In this document: piece by piece, positions 7,832-15,810 of the stretch
Position numbering within the stretch: the stretch's first letter is position 1
How the letters are laid out: each line of letters starts with the position of its first letter
Source of the DNA: Candidatus Omnitrophota bacterium
Lineage (GTDB): Bacteria; Omnitrophota; Gorgyraeia; JAGLLT01
Assembly: GCA_023140385.1 (NCBI GenBank)
Contig: JAGLLT010000005.1
Coordinates: 1-34,877 of the forward strand
Direction: 5' to 3'
Length of the DNA stretch: 34,877 nt
Made by a program: the position numbers and the translations under genes
The notes under the pieces: model-generated
The model's input: the letters and a program-made list of their open reading frames with translations, nothing else
What the model was told of the DNA's origin: nothing
The model's database searches: none

Positions 7832-9031
7832 CTAACATCCTTTCATTACCTGTTGATAAACATCGATTGTATCATCAACCATTTTTTCAATTGTAAAACT
7901 CCTTAGCACCATATCCCTTCCGTTACTACCCAATCTCCGCGCCGAGTCAGCATCTTTTAACAGCCTGATTATCCTGTCTGCCAGATCATTATGCTTTTTA
8001 ACCTTAACAATGTATCCGTTAAGCCCATCCTGTATTATCTCCGGCATACCCCCCGTTTCAGTCACTACCATTGGAACCGAACTCGACAATGACTCAAGCA
8101 TGGTAATCCCAAAAGGTTCGCATGCCGTGGAGGGATAAACTGAAACGGAAGCTAAATTATAGAACTTAGAGATAAGATTATGTGGTATCATATCAATATA
8201 AACGTTTTTCTCCAAATCGAGAGTTTTTATCAGGTGCAGCATATAGGCTATATCTTTTTGCTGAGTTGAATTCCAATCAATTATATTTCTTATCCCGCAC
8301 AAAATAAGCATAACTTCGGGCACCTGTTTTTTGACAATAGCTATAGCTTTAATGCTCGTGTCGCACCCCTTAGCCAAACCCATCCTGGCAGGGTGAAAAA
8401 TTACCTTTTTTCCTTTAAATTGGGGGTACTTTTTAATCAGCGCCTGAGCGGAAGCCGGCTTAAAGCGTTCCGTATCCACGCCGTGATAGACGACGCTAAT
8501 CCTGCTCTCTTTTACGCCTACGCTTTGGAGCTCCTCTTTAATGTAGTTGCTAACCGCGATGATATGGTTCCACTTGACAACTTCGTTCGTCAAGTCAAGA
8601 AAAAGACCGTCATCCCAGACATTATGAGCGGTAAGGATTAAAGGCACTTGATTGCTTCTGGCGTAATCATTCAGTAGTTTAGCGTGCACCCGGCTAAAAT
8701 AGTGCATATTGTGGGTGTGAATGAGGTCAGGTTTTATTTTATCGAGGTAACTAAATAGAAATTCGCGCAGTTCGCCCTCTATAGCCTCAAATCCGCGCTG
8801 TAAAAGCCAGTTAAGATCAAAATATGGAGTGCGGTAGACCTTCATGCCTTCGTACTCTTCTTCGTGCTCAGTGCCTTCAGGAAGGCCCGTTAATAGATAT
8901 ACCTTGTGGCCTCTTTTTACAAGTTCAGGGCCAAGCAGAGTAAGATGCGTTTCAACTCCTCCTATGGTCGGAGGAAACCCCCAATGCATCTGGAGTATTG
9001 TTAAATTTTTTTTCAAATTTTTTGTCCCCAT
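7832..9031 (-). CDS. GT4-family glycosyltransferase
   Basis: A retaining GT-B glycosyltransferase of 399 residues. The N-terminal half has PPTIGGVETHLTLLGPELVKRGHKV, typical of GT4; the C-terminal nucleotide-sugar half has the E-x7-E motif as EPFGITMLE (E305, E313) followed by SVPMVVTETGGMPEII. It could transfer glucose in making trehalose or another disaccharide, a glycolipid, or an exopolysaccharide. Being first in an operon with beta-phosphoglucomutase and a GH65 phosphorylase hints at making or cycling a disaccharide; TreT-type trehalose synthase is one possibility and is inference only. A strong ribosome site GGGGGGAG is 5 bases before the ATG and a promoter lies at 9076-9104. Confidence 0.85.
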   Translation of the reverse strand: MGTKNLKKNLTILQMHWGFPPTIGGVETHLTLLGPELVKRGHKVYLLTGLPEGTEHEEEYEGMKVYRTPYFDLNWLLQRGFEAIEGELREFLFSYLDKIKPDLIHTHNMHYFSRVHAKLLNDYARSNQVPLILTAHNVWDDGLFLDLTNEVVKWNHIIAVSNYIKEELQSVGVKESRISVVYHGVDTERFKPASAQALIKKYPQFKGKKVIFHPARMGLAKGCDTSIKAIAIVKKQVPEVMLILCGIRNIIDWNSTQQKDIAYMLHLIKTLDLEKNVYIDMIPHNLISKFYNLASVSVYPSTACEPFGITMLESLSSSVPMVVTETGGMPEIIQDGLNGYIVKVKKHNDLADRIIRLLKDADSARRLGSNGRDMVLRSFTIEKMVDDTIDVYQQVMKGC

Positions 9032-9075
9032 AATTCTCCCCCCTGCAACTTTTTTATAACCTCTTGCTAAAAGAA

Positions 9076-9104
9076 AGGTTACCCCATTTCCACGTTTTTG
9101 TCAA
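9076..9104 (-). promoter_or_regulatory. Sigma-70-type promoter for the glycosyltransferase/GH65 operon
   Basis: On the minus strand TTGACA (9099-9104) is followed after 17 bases by TAACCT (9076-9081), a perfect -35 and a partial -10. It is about 45 bases ahead of the glycosyltransferase ATG. The -35 overlaps the stop codon of the upstream HAD gene, so the sugar operon begins here as its own unit. Confidence 0.6.
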
Positions 9105-9682
9105 GTAGAGGCGCGATTCTTATGCCGCCTTTTAATTATCTTCATTGTTTCTTCCCAGCTTGATACAGGATATATATTGGGGTGATTTTCTACACAGTCA
9201 TTCCAGGGATATGAAAACATAATTACCTTTATACCGCTGTCCGCGATGCGCCGGGTATAATTAGGGTGGTCTTCAATGAAAAAATCTACTTTTTCATTAT
9301 ATTTATCGGATAACAGATGCTTCTCGGAAAGAGTAAAATAAATTTCATCATAAGCTACCTTATACCTATTGAGCCACTTTAGAGTAACTCCTTTGGCTTC
9401 AAGAGGCCTGGCTGTAGCTATTATTATGCGGTTATCTTCAGCAAGTTTTCTTATTGAGTCAAGGGCGTTGTTCAACGGCTTCATATCAAACCATACACCC
9501 TCATCAAAAAAGATTTCGTAAAGCCGGCTTAGTTCATCCTTGCTGAATTCAAAGGAATCTTCATAGTGAAATGTCTTGACCTCACTTAAAGGAAAGTCGC
9601 GCTTAAAACGCTCCTTCATAACGCTTCTGAATTTAGTATCAGCGTCAGCAATCACGCCGTCAATATCTATGGCTATATTCAT
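9101..9682 (-). CDS. HAD-family 5-prime-nucleotidase-like protein
   Basis: A 193-residue HAD hydrolase resembling the 5-prime(3-prime)-deoxyribonucleotidase (NT5C/YorS-like) group. MNIAIDIDGVIAD has the DxD pair (D6, D8), RIIIATARP is the motif II region, and VDFFIEDHPNYTRRIADSG is the acidic motif IV. Such proteins usually dephosphorylate small phosphate esters; the substrate here is unknown. It ends the LemA-GH35-YjbQ-dtd gene line and its stop codon overlaps the promoter for the next operon. The upstream 34-residue gene ends 46 bases before its ATG. Confidence 0.8.
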   Translation of the reverse strand: MNIAIDIDGVIADADTKFRSVMKERFKRDFPLSEVKTFHYEDSFEFSKDELSRLYEIFFDEGVWFDMKPLNNALDSIRKLAEDNRIIIATARPLEAKGVTLKWLNRYKVAYDEIYFTLSEKHLLSDKYNEKVDFFIEDHPNYTRRIADSGIKVIMFSYPWNDCVENHPNIYPVSSWEETMKIIKRRHKNRAST

Positions 9683-9728
9683 ATTAATTCCAACTTACGC
9701 GTTAAAAAACTAACATCTTGGCGGCTTA

Positions 9729-9833
9729 CTAAGATTTGGCCGCTTTTTTGACTTTTTTGGCAAGCTTCTTCTCTTTTATCGTTTTCTTCGCTTTCTTTTT
9801 TACATCTTTTTTAATATCACGGTTTCTTGACAT
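9729..9833 (-). CDS. 34-residue lysine-rich small protein
   Basis: A short reading frame found by hand: ATG at 9833, TAG at 9729-9731. The product starts MSRNRDIKKDVKKKAKK and ends KKVKKAAKS; about half of its 34 residues are Lys, with no Cys, no aromatic residue and no membrane segment. A full AAAGGAGG ribosome site sits about 6 bases before the ATG, stronger than at most genes nearby, and the gene is 12 bases after the dtd stop in the same direction. The composition suggests nucleic-acid or ribosome binding, reminiscent of small basic tails, but no family is recognised. Chance is possible for so short a frame; the ribosome site and operon position are the main support. Confidence 0.6.
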   Translation of the reverse strand: MSRNRDIKKDVKKKAKKTIKEKKLAKKVKKAAKS

Positions 9834-9845
9834 CTCTTTCCTCCT

Positions 9846-10289
9846 TTATTTTTTCGAATTCAGGATGAGTGTTACAGGGCCGTTGTTTTCTAAACTAACT
9901 ATCATATGAGCGGCAAAAATGCCTGTTTTTACATCTAAACCTTTATCTTTTAACAAAGCTCCCGCATACTCATAAAGTTCTTCGGCCTTTTTGGGCTCAG
10001 CCGCTTTGCTAAATGAGGGCCTTAAACCTTTTTTGGTGTCTGCTGTCAATGTAAACTGCGATACAAGTAAAATCTGCGCGGAAACATCTTGAGCCGAGAG
10101 ATTCATCTTTCCTTTGGAATCTCCAAACATTCTTATATTTGCGATTTTCTTTGCCAAATATTCACAGTCAGTTCTATCGTCTTCCGCCTCAACTCCTAAG
10201 AAAACTAAAGCGCCCTTTGAAATAGAGCATATCTTTTGATTGTCTACGCTTACAGATGAGCTATTTACTCTTTGAAGCAAAGCTATCAT
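9846..10289 (-). CDS. dtd: D-aminoacyl-tRNA deacylase
   Basis: Removes D-amino acids (and mischarged Gly) from tRNA in the cytoplasm, a translation proofreading enzyme. The 147-residue length is standard. The two signature motifs are present: LLVSQFTLTADTKKGLRPSF and NNGPVTLIL near the C-terminus, matching SQFTLxA and NxGPVT, which form the cross-subunit active site of the dimer. It begins MIALLQRVNSSSVSVD, also typical. It follows yjbQ after 7 bases and precedes the small lysine-rich gene by 12 bases, so all are likely in one transcript. Confidence 0.96.
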   Translation of the reverse strand: MIALLQRVNSSSVSVDNQKICSISKGALVFLGVEAEDDRTDCEYLAKKIANIRMFGDSKGKMNLSAQDVSAQILLVSQFTLTADTKKGLRPSFSKAAEPKKAEELYEYAGALLKDKGLDVKTGIFAAHMIVSLENNGPVTLILNSKK

Positions 10290-10296
10290 ACAAGCC

Positions 10297-10716
10297 TCAC
10301 TCTCCCATTATTTGCAGGTGGATCTTTCGATCGCGGGGGCGATTGTCAAAGTCAATAAAGATAATTTGCTGCCATGTTCCGAGATTCAGCTTTCCTTCAT
10401 TAAAGGGAACAGTTAGAGAAGGGCCGATTAATGATGCCCGTACATGAGAAAAGCCGTTACCGTCACCCCAGCGCTCATTGTGATGATAGGCCTCATTTTC
10501 AGGGATTACCTTTTCAAAAAAGCGCTTCAAATCCTCAATTAGGCCGCTTTCATACTCACAGGTGGTCAGCGCCCCCGTTGAGCCGGAGCAAATGATGGAG
10601 ATAATACCCGCCCGCAACTTACTTTCTTTAAGCGCTTCTTCAACTTCGGATGTTATATCTATAATGTCACTATAACCTTTCGTCTCGATCTGAAGCTGTC
10701 CGCTGATTGTTTTCAT
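10297..10716 (-). CDS. YjbQ family protein (UPF0047)
   Basis: A 139-residue member of the YjbQ/UPF0047 family, annotated in many genomes as secondary thiamine-phosphate synthase because some members can make thiamine phosphate in vitro or when overexpressed; the true role is unsettled. The family core is obvious: ISIICSGSTGALTTCEYE, the histidine-containing AYHHNERWGDGNGFSHVRAS, and LGTWQQIIFIDFDNRPRDR. It sits 6 bases after the GH35 gene and 7 before dtd. AAGG a few bases before the ATG is its probable ribosome site. Confidence 0.92.
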   Translation of the reverse strand: MKTISGQLQIETKGYSDIIDITSEVEEALKESKLRAGIISIICSGSTGALTTCEYESGLIEDLKRFFEKVIPENEAYHHNERWGDGNGFSHVRASLIGPSLTVPFNEGKLNLGTWQQIIFIDFDNRPRDRKIHLQIMGE

Positions 10717-10722
10717 AGAGCC

Positions 10723-13110
10723 TTATGAGTTTTTTTTGAAGTTAATTATGAGAGTTGCCGTGTTATTTTGCGGCCTAAAAGATACTAAATAGTTATTTTC
10801 ATTCTGTTTAGATTTGTACTTTTTGCCGTCTAAGACTATTTCTTTTACTCCCTTTAGCTTAAGATTTATCTCTTCATAGCCGTCGCGAGTAACCAGCAGC
10901 TTAATAGTAATTGTGTCTTTTTTGTTATCCGCAAGGCTGACTATCTGCGCGGTTGTCTTTAGGATGGTTAAACGTTCAGAAACAGTGAAATTTAAAGGCA
11001 GCATCCTTCCGCTTCTGGCAGGCAGGGTAAAATGCCCCCGCTGAGGCAAAATAACCTTTTTTCCGTTAAAATCGCGAAGGCTAAGTTTGACCTTTTTGTC
11101 AATCTGATGGTAGTTGACCGCGAAAAGATAGCCGCGTTTGCCGCTTATTCTTAACGCGGTCTGAATATCCCTATTACTCTTTTTCTCTACCATGCTTTTT
11201 ATATTGAGTTTGTCCAGCACTTTCTTGAGCATATCAACATGGTAATCAAATACGTGCCTAAAGCCAAAGCCGTGAACAATCAGCCTGCCCTTTTTATATT
11301 TTTTAAACACAGCCGCTTTTTGGCCGCTCTCAGTTTTAAAAAGAGCCTCAGCTTTACTTCTGAAAGTCCTGATAGGTTTATCAACAAACAATAAGTCACT
11401 TTTTTCCTTTATAAAAGAGTCCTCTGAAACGCGGGGAACAAAATTAAATTCCTCTCTTAAAAAAGCGCATTTCTTTAGGTCTATATCTTTTCGCGGCAGT
11501 TCGGGCCCAATAATTAAATTGCCGCCGTTTTTTACAAAAGCCGCTATTTTCATCTGGGTAGCCTTATCCATAAAGTCAAGACAAAAAACAAAAAGATTCT
11601 TTTTGCCGCTGAGAGAATCCGCCTGAAGATTTACTATATCATAATTATAACCGGCTAATTCAAGAAGCCGGCAAATACCGTCAAAGAAAAGACCGTTTCT
11701 CTTTTGTTCAAGGCCGCTGCCAAAACTACCTTGTAAAAACTCCGTCATATAATAAGGCAGGTAAAGCCCAATTGAAACATCCGCGTGTTTTTTTGTCTCT
11801 GAAAGGCCGGTGCCGAAAGTTTTAAGTATCCCGCCCCATTTGGCTATAGATTTATAATGCGGCCTGGGATTTCCTTCTAAGTCAACAGCCGCCTGCCAAT
11901 TATGCCTGGTTCCCATTGTTCCCATATCAGGCAGATTTCTTCCGGAAGCAAATAAATAGGCGTTGAGCCCGTTTAAACCGTGAGCAATTGATGTTAAAAT
12001 ATTTAAATCTACATCAGGCGGATATAAAACAGGCTTATCAAATATAACTCCGCTTTGCATCTCAACGCACATAACAGGAGCATTGCTATCGGAAACCATC
12101 TTTACTACTTCGGTAGTAACCGCGACATCATGAAAATTTTCGTAGTCAAGCCTTCTCATCTGGTAGGCTCCGCCTAACACTAAATTATCAACCTTTTTAG
12201 GAAAAGAGGTAAACATTGAAGAGGTCATCGGGCTCCAGATGCCTCGCCCGCGGACATCAAAGTCGGCAAAGTGGGCAATGTTGGCAATAAGGGGCACGTT
12301 AATACCGTGTACCTTAGCCTCTTTTGCCAAAAACCCGTAGTATGAAGCATAAAATTCCCGCATAAAGTCCACCCACACCCAATAACTGATGCCTGGCTGG
12401 TTATTATGTGTAAGAAGCGGATATTTAACCTGCGAAAAATTTTTATACCGTGAACCGAAAGCCGCGTTAAGCTCCTGAATAGAGCCGTATTTCTTCCGTA
12501 AAAAACTATGATATAATGACATTGCCGCTTTACTCGTGTCGGGCACCTTTGTAAGCCAGTTAATCATACTAATTTCATTATCTAACTGGACCGATATAAC
12601 CTTTCCGCCGGCAGTAATCTGACGGGCCGCAATTAAAGGTATTATTTTCTCATACCACTTTTTCACAAATTGAAGGTACGCTGGATGCAAAAAGGATATC
12701 ATGGCGCCCCTGAACAACGAGCCGTCAGTCTTTTTTAGTCCAATTTCAGGATAGTTATCAAGGAGCCATGCCGGCAGGCCATCATCTATGATTTCAGCAT
12801 GACACATGGGCCCGGCTCTTAAAACAACAAAAAGCCCTTCCTCTTCGCACTTTTTTAAAAAACCAAGTAGGTTTCTCTCTTTTATTGTTCGTCCGGTAAA
12901 GTCAAATTTACCCTCTTCGTATTCGTGCCAGCGCCAGGGAATATAGGTAGCAACTGTATTCAAGCCTGCCTTGCGCGCCATTTTTAAATAAGTACTCCAT
13001 TTTTCAGAGGGAGTCCTAAAGTAGTGAATTTCTCCTGAATATAAAAAGAAAGGCTTGTCGTTGAGATAATACTGGCCGCTCCTTAATACCATAGACCCAC
13101 TTTTTTTCAT
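10723..13110 (-). CDS. GH35 beta-galactosidase-like glycoside hydrolase
   Basis: A 795-residue retaining glycosidase. The (beta/alpha)8 barrel starts with NDKPFFLYSGEIHYFRTP, followed by NTVATYIPWRWHE and RAGPMCHAEIIDDGLPAWL, which matches the GH35 signature except that the usual Trp after Ala-Glu is Ile. The acid/base is E179 in VISVQLDNEISM and the nucleophile is likely E350 in VMCVEMQSGV. Beyond about residue 450 is a GH42-like trimerisation-type/beta-rich region. There is no signal peptide, so it probably acts in the cytoplasm on imported oligosaccharides. The unusual signature residues leave room for a specificity other than beta-galactoside. A GGAG ribosome site precedes the ATG; LemA ends 36 bases upstream. 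Confidence 0.88.
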   Translation of the reverse strand: MKKSGSMVLRSGQYYLNDKPFFLYSGEIHYFRTPSEKWSTYLKMARKAGLNTVATYIPWRWHEYEEGKFDFTGRTIKERNLLGFLKKCEEEGLFVVLRAGPMCHAEIIDDGLPAWLLDNYPEIGLKKTDGSLFRGAMISFLHPAYLQFVKKWYEKIIPLIAARQITAGGKVISVQLDNEISMINWLTKVPDTSKAAMSLYHSFLRKKYGSIQELNAAFGSRYKNFSQVKYPLLTHNNQPGISYWVWVDFMREFYASYYGFLAKEAKVHGINVPLIANIAHFADFDVRGRGIWSPMTSSMFTSFPKKVDNLVLGGAYQMRRLDYENFHDVAVTTEVVKMVSDSNAPVMCVEMQSGVIFDKPVLYPPDVDLNILTSIAHGLNGLNAYLFASGRNLPDMGTMGTRHNWQAAVDLEGNPRPHYKSIAKWGGILKTFGTGLSETKKHADVSIGLYLPYYMTEFLQGSFGSGLEQKRNGLFFDGICRLLELAGYNYDIVNLQADSLSGKKNLFVFCLDFMDKATQMKIAAFVKNGGNLIIGPELPRKDIDLKKCAFLREEFNFVPRVSEDSFIKEKSDLLFVDKPIRTFRSKAEALFKTESGQKAAVFKKYKKGRLIVHGFGFRHVFDYHVDMLKKVLDKLNIKSMVEKKSNRDIQTALRISGKRGYLFAVNYHQIDKKVKLSLRDFNGKKVILPQRGHFTLPARSGRMLPLNFTVSERLTILKTTAQIVSLADNKKDTITIKLLVTRDGYEEINLKLKGVKEIVLDGKKYKSKQNENNYLVSFRPQNNTATLIINFKKNS

Positions 13111-13146
13111 CTTGTCACTCCATATATTTTTTATAAAAAGCTTTTT

Positions 13147-13713
13147 TTAAAAACTAACTTTAGGATTTTCTTTTGATGCCTCGTCCGCTTCAAAATATAT
13201 TTCAGGCTCCATTAGGCCTCTTTTTCCCGCGAAGAAACCGCCGAAGACGGTTCTTATATAGGTATTAAACCCTCTAACCTTTAAATTGTATCTCCTGCGG
13301 GCAACGGCAATCCTGTTTTCCGTTCCCTCAAGCTGGCTTTGCAAAGCTAAAAAGTTTTCACTGGCTTTTAAATTAGGATAGTTCTCCGCCACAAGCAGTA
13401 ATCTTGAAATCGCGCTTGAGGTTTTATTGGCGGTCTCTATCTGCTGTTCTCTGCCCGAACTCTCAGCCCATTGGCTTCTTAATCTGGCTACCTCTGAAAA
13501 AATCTCTTTCTCGTGCGCGGCGTACCCTTTTACCGTGCTAACCAGATTAGGAATTAGGTCATTTCTTCTCTGAAGCTGAGTTTCAACCTGCGACCACTCA
13601 CCGCTTACGGCTTCATGCAGGGTAACAACCTTATTCAACCCCCCTATATACCAGCCCACACCAATTGCAAAAAGAAGGGCAATTATAACTACCGCTACTA
13701 TAACACCTTTCAT
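13147..13713 (-). CDS. LemA family membrane protein
   Basis: A 188-residue LemA protein: one N-terminal membrane segment (about residues 4-24) followed by a long helical domain. Family features are SQVETQLQRRNDLIPNLVSTVKGYAAHE, the SENFLALQSQLEGTENRIAVARRRYN segment and the FNTYIRTV region. Its function is not established; LemA proteins frequently occur with TPM-domain proteins, as here (TPM gene upstream in the same direction). AAGGAGA is about 5 bases ahead of the ATG. The 208-base gap to the TPM gene holds a large palindromic element, so the two may be separated at the RNA level. Confidence 0.93.
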   Translation of the reverse strand: MKGVIVAVVIIALLFAIGVGWYIGGLNKVVTLHEAVSGEWSQVETQLQRRNDLIPNLVSTVKGYAAHEKEIFSEVARLRSQWAESSGREQQIETANKTSSAISRLLLVAENYPNLKASENFLALQSQLEGTENRIAVARRRYNLKVRGFNTYIRTVFGGFFAGKRGLMEPEIYFEADEASKENPKVSF

Positions 13714-13790
13714 AACATCTCCTTAATGAGGGCATCTTTTACAACAACGAAGTTGGCGTAAAAGATAAACCCGAATTAATTCCGCCGAGA

Positions 13791-13888
13791 GTCGCAAAAT
13801 TGTCACCCTCTGGAATTTCACACTGTGAAATTCCCAGGATACAGTCCCGGGAATGCTTTGCATTCCATGGGAAAGAGAATTTTGCGAC
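13791..13888. repeat. Compound palindrome: long outer stem enclosing two hairpins
   Basis: An outer perfect 11-base inverted repeat (GTCGCAAAATT at 13791-13801, complement at 13878-13888) encloses two inner hairpins: a near-perfect palindrome GGAATTTCACA/C/TGTGAAATTCC style at 13812-13834 (11-base arms, 1-base centre), and GGAATGC-TTT-GCATTCC at 13850-13866, the latter flanked by TCCC and GGGA. The whole can fold as a cloverleaf-like cruciform or RNA three-way junction. It lies between the TPM and LemA genes. No coding frame of interest covers it. It resembles REP/BIME-type repeats; a transcript-processing or attenuation element is the alternative. Confidence 0.8.
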
Positions 13889-13921
13889 ATCTTTCGAGAC
13901 GGAAATTCCTTTTACTGTTTT

Positions 13922-14701
13922 CTACCACGACCCGCTGGCGCCGCCTCCTCCTGAAAATCCGCCGCCGAAGCCGCCGAAGCCGCCGGAAAATCCTCCTGAA
14001 CTGCCTCCATAACCAGTGCCATGCCAATATCCGCCGCGCCGCCTAAAGGCTGAGCCGAAAAAAAGCAGGCCAAATAAACCCATACGCGAACTTACGATAA
14101 GGATAATAAATAACAGTGTAAATAGCATATCTAAAGGAGACGCTTTTTTATCCTCTTTAACCGCGCCACCAGGCAGTTTGACTGACTCTGAAAGAGAAAC
14201 ACCGTATTTCTTGGAGATAATACCGGATATTATTTTAATAGCTCCCGTAAGGCCGCCGGCGTAATCCTCTCTCTTAAATTGAGGGACAATTACTTCTCTG
14301 ATAATTCCTGAAGCCTGAGCGTCGGTTATCTCACCTTCCAGGCCGTAACCAACCTCTATCCTGACCTTTCTGTCTTTAATTGCCGCCAGCAGTAAAACAC
14401 CGTTGTCTTTATCTTTCCGGCCTATCTGCCACTGCTCAAAAACACCTACAGCATACTCTTCAACGCTTAAACCGTTTGTTGTTTTAACGGTTAAGACGGC
14501 AATTTGAGCCGTAGTAAGCTTTTCAAGTTCACCAAGGAAACTATTTAATTGTAACTCATCAGCGGAGGTCAGCACTCCGGCTTTATCGGTTACATAATTT
14601 TCATATTTGGGATATTTAACCTGACAGAAACCGGACGGAGTTAAAATAAAAAGTGAGGCCGCGACTCCTATCCAGCATAGAATATTAGAAATCTTTCTCA
14701 T
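13922..14701 (-). CDS. TPM-domain (YgcG-like) membrane protein
   Basis: A 259-residue exported protein: signal peptide (about 1-26, ending near PSGFCQ), TPM domain (about 30-155, with NYVTDKAGVLTSADELQLN and DKDNGVLLLAAIKDRKVRIEVGYGLEG), a hydrophobic segment near 193-215, and a Gly-rich tail ending GGGGASGSW, all in the classic order. TPM proteins are linked to membrane-protein quality control and photosystem repair in other organisms; a bacterial role is not settled. Its ATG overlaps the stop of the nucleotidyltransferase-like gene by 4 bases. LemA lies downstream, the usual partner. Confidence 0.92.
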   Translation of the reverse strand: MRKISNILCWIGVAASLFILTPSGFCQVKYPKYENYVTDKAGVLTSADELQLNSFLGELEKLTTAQIAVLTVKTTNGLSVEEYAVGVFEQWQIGRKDKDNGVLLLAAIKDRKVRIEVGYGLEGEITDAQASGIIREVIVPQFKREDYAGGLTGAIKIISGIISKKYGVSLSESVKLPGGAVKEDKKASPLDMLFTLLFIILIVSSRMGLFGLLFFGSAFRRRGGYWHGTGYGGSSGGFSGGFGGFGGGFSGGGGASGSW

Positions 14702-15441
14702 ATTTTATCTACAATATTCGCGAGTTTTTCAATCTGATTAAGGTAGTCTTTTAAAACATCTTCTACATCGCGGCCCGCGATTCTTTCATCATTTCTCACG
14801 TCCTTAAGAATGGTAAAGAAAAGATCGGAATTCAGGCTAAACTCTTCGCATAGCTCAACTATAATCTCTTCTTTGGCAACCGGCGGCTTTATTCCTTTTA
14901 AGCGTAGAAGGTTCCTAAAAACGGGTAAAAGTGATTTAAATGACTCCTTTAATAAGGCCTCCATGCCTTTAGCCTTAAATCCTACCTCCAGATAAGCCTG
15001 TCTAATCCTTATCAACTTGCCTTTTAACTGTTGTTCGCACTCCAGCCGCAGGTTAGACTCATTAATATCTATGGAACCCATAATGTCTTCACCAAAGACC
15101 GTAATGTGATTTTCTTTAATCTCCAAAAATTCAGCCGGAAAGACATCAAGAGAAGCCAAAATGTATTCATCGGTTAAAAACAAAGGAGCGCTTATCTTGC
15201 GCCTTATGCCTTTATTTATTACCTTCAAGGCTTTTTTAAAAAAACTGAAGTCCATCTTTCTAAAAATAACCAGCAGGTTGACATCAGACGACTTGACGGA
15301 AAAATCATTTCCGGCCGCGCTTCCGTAAATTACCACTGACATAATTTCATCCTCATAGAGGCTCAGCAGCTCCTTGAGGTACGGTTCAACTTTAGCCGCT
15401 ACCGCGGGCGGCAATTTCTCCAGATTAATTAGTTCTCGCAT
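14698..15441 (-). CDS. Nucleotidyltransferase-fold protein with altered active site
   Basis: A 247-residue protein with an N-terminal minimal nucleotidyltransferase (NTP_transf_2-like) domain: MSVVIYGSAAGNDFSVKSSD is the GS motif, but the usual D-x-D reads D-V-N (SSDVNLLVIF), so the second metal-binding Asp is Asn. The C-terminal half (about 130-247) is helical, perhaps substrate-binding. It may be a weakened or non-catalytic member; no substrate can be named. I start at the ATG at 15441 because GGAGGAGAT directly precedes it; the longer frame from 15477 lacks a ribosome site and overlaps the upstream gene. It overlaps the TPM gene by 4 bases. Confidence 0.75.
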   Translation of the reverse strand: MRELINLEKLPPAVAAKVEPYLKELLSLYEDEIMSVVIYGSAAGNDFSVKSSDVNLLVIFRKMDFSFFKKALKVINKGIRRKISAPLFLTDEYILASLDVFPAEFLEIKENHITVFGEDIMGSIDINESNLRLECEQQLKGKLIRIRQAYLEVGFKAKGMEALLKESFKSLLPVFRNLLRLKGIKPPVAKEEIIVELCEEFSLNSDLFFTILKDVRNDERIAGRDVEDVLKDYLNQIEKLANIVDKI

Positions 15442-15449
15442 ATCTCCTC

Positions 15450-15776
15450 CTATCTCCAGGCGGCTTCGCCGCTCCATTCCCGTCTTAAAAATCTTTTTTT
15501 TAAGTGTAAAATGCCGACTATATCTTTAATCAGGCCGCGAAGGGCTGCTGAAGGCAAAGAAATTATTACCCTTAAAACGTTAGTTGCCGCCAGCCTGGCC
15601 GTTATCTCAACCCCGCCCGAGACAACTCTGACCTTCACAATCTTTTCTAAAGGAATGTAAGTGCCGGCGGTATTTTTTTCGCCCTCAACATAAAGCCGGT
15701 TTTGATCAAGGCAAACATCCCCCTCGAAACGTTTATGCCTTTCCGTATAACAACCTCTTCCGTATTTTTTATTCAT
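15450..15776 (-). CDS. Small conserved-looking protein of unknown function
   Basis: A 108-residue basic protein that I do not recognise. It begins MNKKYGRGCYTERHKRFEGD; the middle has beta-strand patterning with TYIPLEKIVKVRVVSGGVEI, reminiscent of small PH-like or GRAM-like domains, and a C-terminal SLPSAALRGLIKDIVGILHL with a basic end. There is no signal peptide. A promoter lies 35 bases upstream and the nucleotidyltransferase-like gene begins 8 bases after its stop, so it leads a three-gene unit with that gene and the TPM gene. No clear Shine-Dalgarno is seen before the ATG. Confidence 0.65.
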   Translation of the reverse strand: MNKKYGRGCYTERHKRFEGDVCLDQNRLYVEGEKNTAGTYIPLEKIVKVRVVSGGVEITARLAATNVLRVIISLPSAALRGLIKDIVGILHLKKRFLRREWSGEAAWR

Positions 15777-15810
15777 CTTGTAGAATTTTATTTAACCGGT
15801 AATTTTAATT

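Noticed and set aside
9032-9100. Possible terminator after the HAD gene
   Set aside because: No stem followed by a T-run is present on the minus strand; the bases are better explained by the promoter.
13800-14046. Pro-rich and Arg-rich frames over the end of the TPM gene
   Set aside because: They are other-frame readings of the Gly-rich TPM tail and the adjacent palindrome; no ribosome site and no homologous pattern.
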